NCBI GenBank assembly: GCA_029263455.1
Contig: JAJCXM010000008.1
Location: 620,001-684,000 of the forward strand
DNA: 64,000 bases
Source of the DNA: Holophagae bacterium
Lineage (GTDB): Bacteria; Acidobacteriota; Holophagae; Acanthopleuribacterales; Acanthopleuribacteraceae
Direction: 5' to 3'
The notes under the pieces: generated by a model
Database searches by the model: none
What the model was told of the DNA's origin: nothing
The model's input: only the letters and a program-made list of their open reading frames with translations
Shown here: positions 9,475 to 16,876 of the stretch, piece by piece
How positions within the stretch are numbered: the stretch's first letter is position 1
Layout of the letters: each line of letters begins with the position of its first letter
Made by a program: the position numbers and the translations under genes

Positions 9475-9512
9475 ACCATCTCACTCGCAAAAAACAAATA
9501 TTTTGAGAATTC

Positions 9513-9535
9513 AGTCACTTTTCTTGTATGTGACT
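9513..9535. promoter_or_regulatory. Inverted repeat AGTCAC-N11-GTGACT, candidate activator site
   Basis: Perfect 6-base arms lie about 135-160 bases upstream of the -24 box of the sigma-54 promoter at 9671, the normal distance for an NtrC-type enhancer. It also lies just upstream of the divergent NtrC-type gene, so it could serve autoregulation. Confidence 0.4.
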
Positions 9536-9670
9536 CAAAGAAGTGTATCGGCAAATATTCTCAATTTCATGAACATCGCCGGTGTTTATTTTTCTGCAGT
9601 CGTTGTCGAATATCCTTCAATATTTTTCAACATGTAAACATAAGTAACATTGAATCAAGTAGATACGTGT

Positions 9671-9686
9671 TGGCACGGCACGTGCA
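9671..9686 (+). promoter_or_regulatory. Sigma-54 promoter, near-perfect
   Basis: TGGCACG-GCAC-GTGCA differs from the TGGCACG-N4-TTGCA consensus at one base and has exactly 10 bases between the -24 GG and the -12 GC. Transcription is predicted to start near 9697, 32 bases before the ATG at 9729. Confidence 0.85.
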
Positions 9687-9728
9687 AAATAGAGGCCTGT
9701 TGAGAGTATGGTTTGGAGGATCGACCCC

Positions 9729-10718
9729 ATGATTGAATTAAGCCTGAAACAAGAAAACAAACAACCGATGCTGGGAAATTGCGTGCCAGTGGATCTTTCG
9801 TTAACAGACGGAAGCACCCAGTGTGTTGGCCTGATAGGCTTTTCACCGCGCGATACGGAAATCACATTTGTGGATCCCACTAAAGAAGGCTATTCCTTGC
9901 AACGAATATCTTGCCGCAAGGTGTCGTATTTGGCTTTTGGCCACAAAAAAAATGACTTACCCATAATACTTGAAGAAAAGAGCATGGTTCCCCACCAAGT
10001 GAACTGTTCTAATAATCGTCATTTTTCGGTGCTCATTCGCCCCGATAACCTAGTCGCCAACCAAGGGTTTTTTGGCTACAGTCAAAGTGAAAACGATGAG
10101 AATGCCTACATATTCTTTTACCCATGGGGTGTCGAAAAGGTCACACAACTTGCGGAACTTCTGGTCACTGAAACCGTCAACGCAAAACAGGAACAAATGA
10201 GTCATGTTTGGTCGGAAGACGGTGCCTGGGATTTTCTGGCCTGGGATCAACCAGAGAGACTGGGAGAACGAGGTCGAATTCGGTGGAGCAATATCAAGAT
10301 TCCAGCTGTGGCCATGCTCTTACAACGTGAACTCAATGGCAAACGCGCTGTTGACAGGAGTGATGTAGACACCCATCAACATGTGAGCCTAATGATGATG
10401 TTTAACGCGATCATTGATGCTATTCATGCGCTTGGAGAAGTGGAATTTCAGATTGATCCTATCCAAGGTGATCGTGACTGTTGGATCCGGTTCATGTCCG
10501 AAGGCCAGTCCGTTTGGTCGTTTCCGTTAAGAGTAGAAGTTCGTCGCGAATTGGTAGGCATGCTGCGTGTCCTATCTTGCCTTGGAAGTGCCACCGAAGA
10601 AATTCAGGAAAGCGAACTTCGCTGGCGTGCCAATGATGAAGATGTTCAGGTGCACATTTCCTTAATCCCACAAGGCTTGTCGGAGTCACTTAGACTCACA
10701 CTGCAAGCGAACGATTGA
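9729..10718 (+). CDS. Uncharacterised protein with PilB/GspE N2-like domain, no ATPase core
   Basis: No named function. The 329-residue cytosolic protein has two small beta-rich stretches (about 10-75 and 85-145) of a pattern seen in short Sm-like/DUF domains. A C-terminal region (about 178-326) is collinear with the product of 22140-22721: RIRW...IP...LLQRE...DVDT..HVSLM, then EFQID, RFMSEG, WSFP, MLRVLSCLG and an ISLIPQG strand. The order resembles the N2 (PAS-like) domain of type IV pilus/type II secretion ATPases (DIHIEP, LRYRIDG, RLKVMAGLD, RVSTLPT), but no Walker box follows. The start was chosen at 9729 because GGAGGA lies 8 bases upstream; an in-frame ATG at 9708 lacks one. First gene of a sigma-54-type operon with the EAL protein, 14 bases downstream. 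Confidence 0.8.
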   Translation: MIELSLKQENKQPMLGNCVPVDLSLTDGSTQCVGLIGFSPRDTEITFVDPTKEGYSLQRISCRKVSYLAFGHKKNDLPIILEEKSMVPHQVNCSNNRHFSVLIRPDNLVANQGFFGYSQSENDENAYIFFYPWGVEKVTQLAELLVTETVNAKQEQMSHVWSEDGAWDFLAWDQPERLGERGRIRWSNIKIPAVAMLLQRELNGKRAVDRSDVDTHQHVSLMMMFNAIIDAIHALGEVEFQIDPIQGDRDCWIRFMSEGQSVWSFPLRVEVRRELVGMLRVLSCLGSATEEIQESELRWRANDEDVQVHISLIPQGLSESLRLTLQAND

Positions 10719-10732
10719 AAATGGAGAATATG

Positions 10733-12859
10733 ATGAATAATTCAAAATTTTATGCAGTCGACAGCGAACGAGGTTTGCATTCTGTCGCTATCATGATCGC
10801 TGAAAACTCCCAATCGTTTCAAAGCATCTGTGAGGCACTTGATGAAATGAATGTTTCCTGCGTGTTTTGTTCGCCAGTCGAGTTAAAGGCACTTGTCACA
10901 GCCCACGATCCCATTTTGGTACTTGTCGATCACGAGGTCATTGATGGTGACGGCATTGACTTTTGTAGTGAGTTACGAAACTCGTTGTTAGATATGCAGG
11001 TTCCTTTGGTTTATCTAACCAATAACGAAGACCCTTCTGAAATGGTCAGAGCCTTTGAAGCCGGCGTCTCAAATATATTTGTAAACAGTCGATGTAGTGA
11101 ACTCATTGATTATTTGCGACAAATATTAGAGTCGCCAAACGTGCCTTTGGCGGAGTCTGTTTGGGACCGAGGCAATATCCTGATGGTTGAAGATGAAGAT
11201 TTTGTGGCAGACGCACTCAAGATCGCTCTGATTCAACAAGGGCATGAAGTGAATCGGCTGGCAGACGGAAGTCGTATGCTGTCTGAAGTGGATCGCCTGC
11301 AACCTGACATCCTGCTCTTGGATCTTAATCTTCCTGGACGAAGTGGCTTTGAGTTGATTGCCGAACTGAAAAGTTCTCGACGCCATCGCCATATTCCGAT
11401 CATCGTTACATCGGGGCAAACAGATCGAGACTGTGTGCTGAAGGCGCTTCGTTTAGGGGCAGAAGATTATGTCCGTAAGCCTTTTGACATGGCAGAATTG
11501 TCGGCCCGAATTCGCAACTTAGTGCGAATCAAGTCGATGCATGATTTGATGAAACGTTCACGTATCTTTTGGCACGATCACGATGAACTAACAGGTCTTG
11601 TGAACAAGTCTGCAATGGCATCACAGATCAGACAACGTCTGGTAGCTGGCCAAAGTCTTGCCCTCTTGATTGTCGATATTGATGACTTCCATCGCATCGA
11701 TCACGGCATCGGCGATAAAGCTGGTGAAGTGGCACTGATTCGAGTCGCCGACTGTCTTAACAAAACCCTGCCCATGGCCTCAATCATCGCGCGTATTGAA
11801 GGCGCCAAATTTGCCGTGGTTATGAAAACGACATCACGAGGTCGCGTCGAACTTGCTGCCGACTTAATTGCAAAATCGCTAGCTCGACCTCTGTACCTGG
11901 GTGGGCAAGAGGTTTACCTACGTGCAAGCATCGGCGTATGCATGGCACCAAGCCAGGCGACCTCTTTTTCAGGCGCCTTTCGCTGCGCCTCGCTGGCAGT
12001 ACAAGAAGCTGCGATAAGTGGTGGTCGAGCATGTTTCTTCGACAACGCCATGGATGAAAACCGTAGGATCGAAATGACCCTAGAAAAAGATATCCTTCAC
12101 GCCATCGAACGTAACGAGATGCGTGTCGTTTTTCAGCCTAAAGTGGATCTGGAATCCCAAATGATAACCGGTGCCGAAGCTTTGTTGCGCTGGCAACATC
12201 CCAAATATGGCTGGATATCGCCTCTGAAAATGATTCCCATAGCTGAGCGTAACCTGGCCATTATCCCCATTGGTAAGTGGGTTGTAAGACAGGCATGTAA
12301 GTTCTGGTTGGCTTGTGATGCCATCGGCCGAGCAGACATGACAGTCGCAATCAATCTATCTGCAAAACAGTTTCGAGATCGTAACTTGGTCAACGACATT
12401 ATGGCTATTTTACGTCAAGAAGATGTGCCCACATCGGCAATAGAATTAGAAATAACCGAGAGCTGTTCGATGGAAAACGTTGACGCCACTCAAAAGACAT
12501 TAACCGAACTCAAACAGCTTGGCTTTCGACTTGCCGTCGATGATTTTGGAACGGGCTATTCATCGCTCTCCTACCTGACAAGATTCCCTATTGACACGCT
12601 TAAGATTGATCGTTCGTTTGTCATGAACGTTCCTTGCGATACAGCCGCGTCAGCTGTGGCAGCGGGTATCGTATCTTTGGCAAAATCACTAAGTTTGACG
12701 TGTGTCGCAGAAGGTGTCGAAACCGAGCAGCAACTAGAGTTTCTGCGCAGTCTCGGCTGTACCACGGGACAAGGCTATCTGTTCAGCAAACCTTTGGAAA
12801 TGGCCCAAGTCTTGGAAAAATTAAGAAAGGATGTGTCATACCAAAGAATGTCCGCCTGA
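10733..12859 (+). CDS. Double-receiver, degenerate GGDEF, EAL c-di-GMP phosphodiesterase
   Basis: Predicted to hydrolyse cyclic di-GMP to pGpG. Domain order in 708 residues: a receiver-like domain with Asp66 but no acidic pair or conserved lysine; a complete receiver (Asp197, KPF motif); a GGDEF domain whose active site is EGAKF (356-360), so cyclase activity is lost; and an EAL domain with all expected catalytic elements: EALLRW (Glu482), NLSAKQ, EITES, DDFGTGYSS, LKIDRSF, AEGVET and GQGYLFSKP. The ATG at 10733 was chosen because GGAG lies 6 bases upstream; TTG and ATG codons at 10715-10730 are also in frame. Second gene of the sigma-54-type operon, closed by the terminator at 12886-12917. 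Confidence 0.94.
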   Translation: MNNSKFYAVDSERGLHSVAIMIAENSQSFQSICEALDEMNVSCVFCSPVELKALVTAHDPILVLVDHEVIDGDGIDFCSELRNSLLDMQVPLVYLTNNEDPSEMVRAFEAGVSNIFVNSRCSELIDYLRQILESPNVPLAESVWDRGNILMVEDEDFVADALKIALIQQGHEVNRLADGSRMLSEVDRLQPDILLLDLNLPGRSGFELIAELKSSRRHRHIPIIVTSGQTDRDCVLKALRLGAEDYVRKPFDMAELSARIRNLVRIKSMHDLMKRSRIFWHDHDELTGLVNKSAMASQIRQRLVAGQSLALLIVDIDDFHRIDHGIGDKAGEVALIRVADCLNKTLPMASIIARIEGAKFAVVMKTTSRGRVELAADLIAKSLARPLYLGGQEVYLRASIGVCMAPSQATSFSGAFRCASLAVQEAAISGGRACFFDNAMDENRRIEMTLEKDILHAIERNEMRVVFQPKVDLESQMITGAEALLRWQHPKYGWISPLKMIPIAERNLAIIPIGKWVVRQACKFWLACDAIGRADMTVAINLSAKQFRDRNLVNDIMAILRQEDVPTSAIELEITESCSMENVDATQKTLTELKQLGFRLAVDDFGTGYSSLSYLTRFPIDTLKIDRSFVMNVPCDTAASAVAAGIVSLAKSLSLTCVAEGVETEQQLEFLRSLGCTTGQGYLFSKPLEMAQVLEKLRKDVSYQRMSA

Positions 12860-12885
12860 TCTACTCTCAACAAAGGACCTCAGGC

Positions 12886-12917
12886 AAAGGGGGCGCCATT
12901 CGGCGCCCCTTTTTTTG
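12886..12917 (+). terminator. Rho-independent terminator of the EAL operon
   Basis: A GC-rich stem (GGGGCGCC with GGCGCCCC, loop ATTC) is followed by a run of eight T residues. Confidence 0.92.
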
Positions 12918-12921
12918 TCTA

Positions 12922-12935
12922 AATTTACGTAAATT
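12922..12935. promoter_or_regulatory. 14-base perfect palindrome AATTTACGTAAATT
   Basis: A perfect palindrome about 125-135 bases upstream of the sigma-54 promoter at 13059, at enhancer distance. It overlaps TTGTCTAAA, the motif also present at 4673-4681 (reverse) and 8115-8123. Confidence 0.4.
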
Positions 12936-12952
12936 GATTTTGTTCTTTGTTA

Positions 12953-12968
12953 TGGCGCCACAGCTGCA
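12953..12968 (+). promoter_or_regulatory. Possible second sigma-54 site
   Basis: TGGCGCC-ACAG-CTGCA has the correct GG-N10-GC spacing but three mismatches to consensus. It lies 106 bases upstream of the better site at 13059. Confidence 0.3.
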
Positions 12969-13058
12969 ATCGTAGAATAGTCTTCAATGGCTGCTGGATA
13001 TTCCGCTGATTTTTAACCGGGATATATCTAAATAGCTAGAAATAAATCAGTTAAAAGT

Positions 13059-13074
13059 TGGCATGAGTACTGCA
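13059..13074 (+). promoter_or_regulatory. Sigma-54 promoter for the secreted metzincin
   Basis: TGGCATG-AGTA-CTGCA matches the consensus at 10 of 12 fixed positions with exact GG-N10-GC spacing. The predicted start near 13085 leaves a leader of about 140 bases. Confidence 0.65.
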
Positions 13075-13225
13075 TTGTTCATGAATGTCAAGGATGATTC
13101 GCAGCATTTCTAGCCACAAATTTGGCGCTTCGTTTCAAGCTTGAACAAAAAATAAACAATAAATCACGAATATCCGTCCTGGTCGAATTCAGGAAATAGT
13201 TGATTTATTTACTAGGAGTCTTTCC

Positions 13226-14410
13226 ATGTTGTTCTTGGCCGTCCTATTTGTGTCTACTCAAGTGCAAGCGTCCGACTTAGTGTTTTACGGCGCTCAATTC
13301 AAACAATCAACCGCGCAGGTCTTGACCGGGTATCATGTTGAATTGGATGTGACGCTCATTGAAGATGGCGTGGAAAGTCTTTCTCTTACTCTCCCTGACA
13401 GCGTGACTGGATTCCTGCATAAAGATGCTTATAAGGTTGCTGAAGATGGCAGCGTCAGCTGGATCGGACAATGGCAAGACGACCGTGGTCGTTCGCCAGT
13501 CTTTATTACAGCTGTTAATGGTCAAGTTTCAGCTCTGATCTACGCCGACGATCGCGTCTTTCAAATCCGACCGACCGATGATGGCCACCTGTTTGAAGAA
13601 ATTGATCAGGCTTCCTTCCCTGAATGCGGCGGAACCCTCGAGCCTCAATCCTGGCAGATGAAGGACGATCGAATCATTAATGAAGCTGTGTCAATGGACA
13701 TGCTGACGGTGGACGCAATGGTTATGTATTCGTTGGCTTCTGAGAACGCAGTAGGTGGACCAGACGGCATGACTGCCCTGATTCGTAATGCCATCGACAT
13801 CACCAATTTCGCTTTCACGCAAAGCCAAATAGAAGCGCGTGTACGACTGGTGCATCATCAAGTTGTGGCTTATTCTGAAACCGCTGATTTAAACAAAGAC
13901 CTCAAATGGCTGAAAGATAACCGTGACGTCGCCCGTTTGCGAGATTTATATGGCGCAGATGTCGTCGGCATGATCGTAGAGAATGGTGGAAACAGCTGTG
14001 GAACCGCTTACCTTCAACGTCAAATAAAGAATAGCTTTTCAACGGATGCCTTTCACGTGACTGCTCGAGCCTGTACGGCAAGCAATCTTTCCTTAGCCCA
14101 TGAATTGGCGCACAACCTTGGTTGCGAACATGATCCAGGCAATACCGATGCGATTGCTAGCAAGGCTTCCAATCCTTGGTCTTTTGGCCATTATGTTAAT
14201 GGCAGTTTTCGAACCGTTATGTCCTATGCGGCCCATTGTTCATCAGGTTGCAAGCGCATGCCTTATTTCTCCAACTCTAATGTCCTTGTCAACGGCTTTC
14301 CGGCAGGCATTGCTAACCAACGTGAAAACTATCGCACCATCAAACAAGTGACCCAGTTGGCAGCCAATTTCCGACCTTCAAAAACCAAGTCATTAGCCGT
14401 CCGTCAGTAA
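13226..14410 (+). CDS. Secreted zinc metalloprotease, metzincin (reprolysin-like)
   Basis: Predicted exported endopeptidase. The 394-residue precursor begins with a short hydrophobic signal (LFLAVLFVSTQVQA, cleavage probably before SDLVF) and a pro-region of about 150 residues with a cysteine (PECGGT near 132-137) that could act as a cysteine switch. The catalytic domain carries the long metzincin zinc motif HELAHNLGCEHD (His292, His296, His302, Glu293) and the Met-turn TVMSY with Met332. It ends soon after, with no extra C-terminal binding module. ATG at 13226 has AGGAG upstream. It appears monocistronic, between a sigma-54-like promoter (13059) and a terminator (14431-14467). Confidence 0.92.
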   Translation: MLFLAVLFVSTQVQASDLVFYGAQFKQSTAQVLTGYHVELDVTLIEDGVESLSLTLPDSVTGFLHKDAYKVAEDGSVSWIGQWQDDRGRSPVFITAVNGQVSALIYADDRVFQIRPTDDGHLFEEIDQASFPECGGTLEPQSWQMKDDRIINEAVSMDMLTVDAMVMYSLASENAVGGPDGMTALIRNAIDITNFAFTQSQIEARVRLVHHQVVAYSETADLNKDLKWLKDNRDVARLRDLYGADVVGMIVENGGNSCGTAYLQRQIKNSFSTDAFHVTARACTASNLSLAHELAHNLGCEHDPGNTDAIASKASNPWSFGHYVNGSFRTVMSYAAHCSSGCKRMPYFSNSNVLVNGFPAGIANQRENYRTIKQVTQLAANFRPSKTKSLAVRQ

Positions 14411-14430
14411 ATTAATCGATCCAAACCTAA

Positions 14431-14467
14431 AGGGACGTGTGAATTCTATTCCACGTCCTTTTTTTTT
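14431..14467 (+). terminator. Rho-independent terminator after the metzincin
   Basis: Stem GGACGTG/CACGTCC with a 12-base loop, followed by nine T residues. Confidence 0.85.
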
Positions 14468-14472
14468 GCTCG

Positions 14473-14500
14473 TTGCGGTAAGGTATATCATCTATATAAT
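14473..14500 (+). promoter_or_regulatory. Sigma-70-type promoter for the first hybrid kinase
   Basis: TTGCGG (14473-14478), 16-base spacer, TATAAT (14495-14500, perfect -10). Confidence 0.6.
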
Positions 14501-14560
14501 AACCTTTCTCAGGTTAGGCCAGGACTCAAACAAAACCTGTTTCTTGTGAATCTGGTGTTG

Positions 14561-14595
14561 TGTGACGTGATAGTTGTCACAGAGATTCGTGACAA
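14561..14595 (+). promoter_or_regulatory. Three-armed inverted repeat in the kinase leader
   Basis: TGTGAC (14561-14566) can pair with GTCACA (14576-14581); overlapping TTGTCAC (14574-14580) can instead pair with GTGACAA (14589-14595). The two stems are mutually exclusive in RNA; in DNA they would give a multi-site operator. Confidence 0.4.
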
Positions 14596-14762
14596 ATGTA
14601 CGTGGCTTCGGCCTCGAATTGACGCAAGATAACGAATGTTAGGCTGGTGTCCGCCGCGTAATACGTGATTAACAACCGGCCGCAATCCGTAACATAACCC
14701 CTTTTCAATGCCAAGTGGCATCTCCAATTTTGTCAAATTGGCACCAAGGACTGGATAAGATT

Positions 14763-16742
14763 ATGAATGACGGCAAGGCGTCGCGGCCGTCCGAACCGAC
14801 ACCTGTGAGCCATTCGCATCTCGATGCGGAACGGAGTCACATTCGCTATTCTGTTTTCGATGAGCTCATTGAAGGCGTGCAAGTGATCGATTACGAATGG
14901 CGGTATCTGTACCTTAATCCGGCAGCCATAAAACATGGCAAACTAGACGCTGTTTCGTATAGCGGCCGAAAGATAAGTGATTTGTATCCCGGTATCTGTG
15001 ACACCGAAGTGTTTGATCATATGGCCACCTGCATGAAGGGTCGAAAACCTCACACGATGGTCAATCGATTTAGCTATCCAAATGGGGAGAATGCTTGGTT
15101 TGAACTGAGAATGAATCCAGTTCCTGATGGTATCTTGGTTTTCTCGGTAGACATTACCGCGCGTGTCGAGGCCATTGAACAGGCCCGCCAAGCTAAAGAG
15201 GATTTGGCCACGACCTTGGATTGCATGGTTGTCTCGGTCTTTAGTTGCGATATTAAAGGACACGTAACCAGAATAAATCCAGCTGCAGAATTACTGACCA
15301 ATCGGCCCAGTGATCAAGCCATTGGGATTCCCTTAAACAAACTTGTCCGTTTCATTGTCGGTGAGGATGAGGTCGTTGACCCTTTAGAACGAGTGTTAAG
15401 AAATGGCGGCCAGAAATGGATGGCCAGTCGTGCTGAGGTTGAAAACGCGGACGGGGTTTCATTGGCAGTCGCATGCAGCGCTGCTCCCATTCGTTACGCG
15501 GATAACAGCATCCGAGGCGTTGTTATTTCTGTTCGCGACATGAGCGAAGAACGCCGTTTGAGTGAATTGTTGAAGCAGGCTGATCGTTTGAGCTCAATCG
15601 GACGCCTTGCTGGCGGCGTCGCCCATGATTTCAATAATCTGTTGACCGTCATTCAGGGCTATAGCGAATTGTTACTGGCTAAAAAGCTCCCTGCCGAACA
15701 CGAAGAGTGTGTGGAACAAATTAATCAGGCTTCTATTCGGGCTAGCGCGTTGACACGCCAACTGCTTGCCTTTTCCAGAAAACAAGTACTATCGCCCAAG
15801 GTAGTTGACCTCAACTTGGTCGTTGAAAATTTCAGTAAACTTGTTCAACGTCTAATTGGTGAGGACATTCACTTCTCCACCAAACTCAAACCTGATCTTG
15901 GCACGGTGTGGTTTGACCCAAACCAACTAGAGCAAGTGATCATGAATTTGGTCGTAAATGCTCGCGACGCCATGCCGCAGGGCGGGCGTCTCACCATTGA
16001 AACCGCCAACGTCGAACTATCGTCTGAATATGCGGCCATGCATCCTGGCTCAATGACTGGACCACACGTGATGCTTGCGGTTACTGACACCGGCTGCGGC
16101 ATTTCACACGAAATTCAATCTCGTGTATTCGAACCCTTTTTTACAACTAAGATTGCAGGGTCTGGGACTGGACTCGGATTGGCCACAGTCTACGGCATTG
16201 TCAAACAAAGCGGTGGCAACATTTGGCTCTACAGTGAACCCAATAAAGGGACAACCATCAAGGTATACATCCCCTGGCACGAGCAGGATCAGCGACAAAT
16301 CTTGATCGAGGAACCCAAGCACGTTATCCCAGACAATGTTAACGCGACCATTTTGTTGGTCGAGGATGAAGAATCCGTACGTACGCTTGTGTCCCGGGTG
16401 TTGCGCTCTGCCGGATACCATGTCTTTGATTTTGACAATGCGGATGATGCAGTCAAACTATTTACCAACCACCATTCGCCTGTCCATATGCTATTGACTG
16501 ATGTGGTTCTTCCTTGTTCTAGCGGTCGTAGTTTGGCCGACCAACTAATCGCCTTAGATCCAGATCTTATGGTGGTGTTTATGTCAGGCTACACGGATGA
16601 CGCCATCGTCCGTCACGGCATCCTAGATGAGGGGACCCGATTTATTGAAAAACCCATTACGCCTCGTGCGTTGTTAGAGAAGATACGAGGTTTTTTGAAA
16701 CCTAAATCCAATGCTTCCAATTTAAGTATGGACATTCGTTGA
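14763..16742 (+). CDS. Hybrid histidine kinase, PAS-PAS-HisKA-HATPase-receiver
   Basis: Soluble sensor kinase; no transmembrane helix is visible. In 659 residues: PAS 1 (about 29-135), PAS 2 (about 146-265), an HisKA domain of the NtrB-like type with GGVAHDFNNLLT (His288), an HATPase_c domain with MNLVVNARDAMP and GTGLGLATVYGIV, and a C-terminal receiver with Asp580 (LLTDVVLP) and EKPITP. The start is uncertain: ATG at 14763 gives a normal N-terminus, while a GTG at 14715 is in frame and would add 16 residues; neither has a strong ribosome site. It is the first of three kinases in tandem. Its kinase and receiver halves closely resemble those of the 930-residue hybrid at 19326. Confidence 0.9.
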   Translation: MNDGKASRPSEPTPVSHSHLDAERSHIRYSVFDELIEGVQVIDYEWRYLYLNPAAIKHGKLDAVSYSGRKISDLYPGICDTEVFDHMATCMKGRKPHTMVNRFSYPNGENAWFELRMNPVPDGILVFSVDITARVEAIEQARQAKEDLATTLDCMVVSVFSCDIKGHVTRINPAAELLTNRPSDQAIGIPLNKLVRFIVGEDEVVDPLERVLRNGGQKWMASRAEVENADGVSLAVACSAAPIRYADNSIRGVVISVRDMSEERRLSELLKQADRLSSIGRLAGGVAHDFNNLLTVIQGYSELLLAKKLPAEHEECVEQINQASIRASALTRQLLAFSRKQVLSPKVVDLNLVVENFSKLVQRLIGEDIHFSTKLKPDLGTVWFDPNQLEQVIMNLVVNARDAMPQGGRLTIETANVELSSEYAAMHPGSMTGPHVMLAVTDTGCGISHEIQSRVFEPFFTTKIAGSGTGLGLATVYGIVKQSGGNIWLYSEPNKGTTIKVYIPWHEQDQRQILIEEPKHVIPDNVNATILLVEDEESVRTLVSRVLRSAGYHVFDFDNADDAVKLFTNHHSPVHMLLTDVVLPCSSGRSLADQLIALDPDLMVVFMSGYTDDAIVRHGILDEGTRFIEKPITPRALLEKIRGFLKPKSNASNLSMDIR

Positions 16743-16767
16743 CTCTTGGCGTCGATAAGCATAGATT
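16739..16767 (+). promoter_or_regulatory. Sigma-70-type promoter for the second kinase
   Basis: TTGACT (16739-16744), 17-base spacer, TAGATT (16762-16767). The -35 box overlaps the stop codon of the preceding kinase. Confidence 0.6.
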
Positions 16768-16876
16768 GAATAGTGTAAAAAATTGCAAAAAGCGGATGGT
16801 TGGATAACCGAAAAATAATATGTAACTGTAACAATCGTCGTTTTATGAAAAGTGGTTTGTATGCATCAGTCGAGCC

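Larger units (their letters stand above)
12860..13225 (+). other. Intergenic region upstream of the metzincin gene
   Basis: This 366-base AT-rich stretch holds, in order: the EAL-operon terminator, the motif TTGTCTAAA (12915-12923), a 14-base perfect palindrome (12922-12935), a weaker sigma-54-like site (12953-12968) and a good sigma-54-like site (13059-13074). No protein-coding gene was recognised. Confidence 0.7.
14411..14762 (+). other. Leader/intergenic region before the first hybrid kinase
   Basis: This 352-base stretch contains the metzincin terminator, a strong sigma-70-type promoter (14473-14500) and a ~250-base leader with competing inverted repeats (14561-14595). No gene or known riboswitch class was recognised. 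Confidence 0.6.

Noticed and set aside
14561-14581. TGTGAC...GTCACA resembling a CRP site
   Set aside because: The gap between TGTGA and TCACA is 11 bases, not the required 6.
16746-16761. TTGGCGTCGATAAGC before the second kinase, resembling a sigma-54 promoter
   Set aside because: Only 9 bases separate GG and GC, and a good sigma-70-type pair overlaps it.
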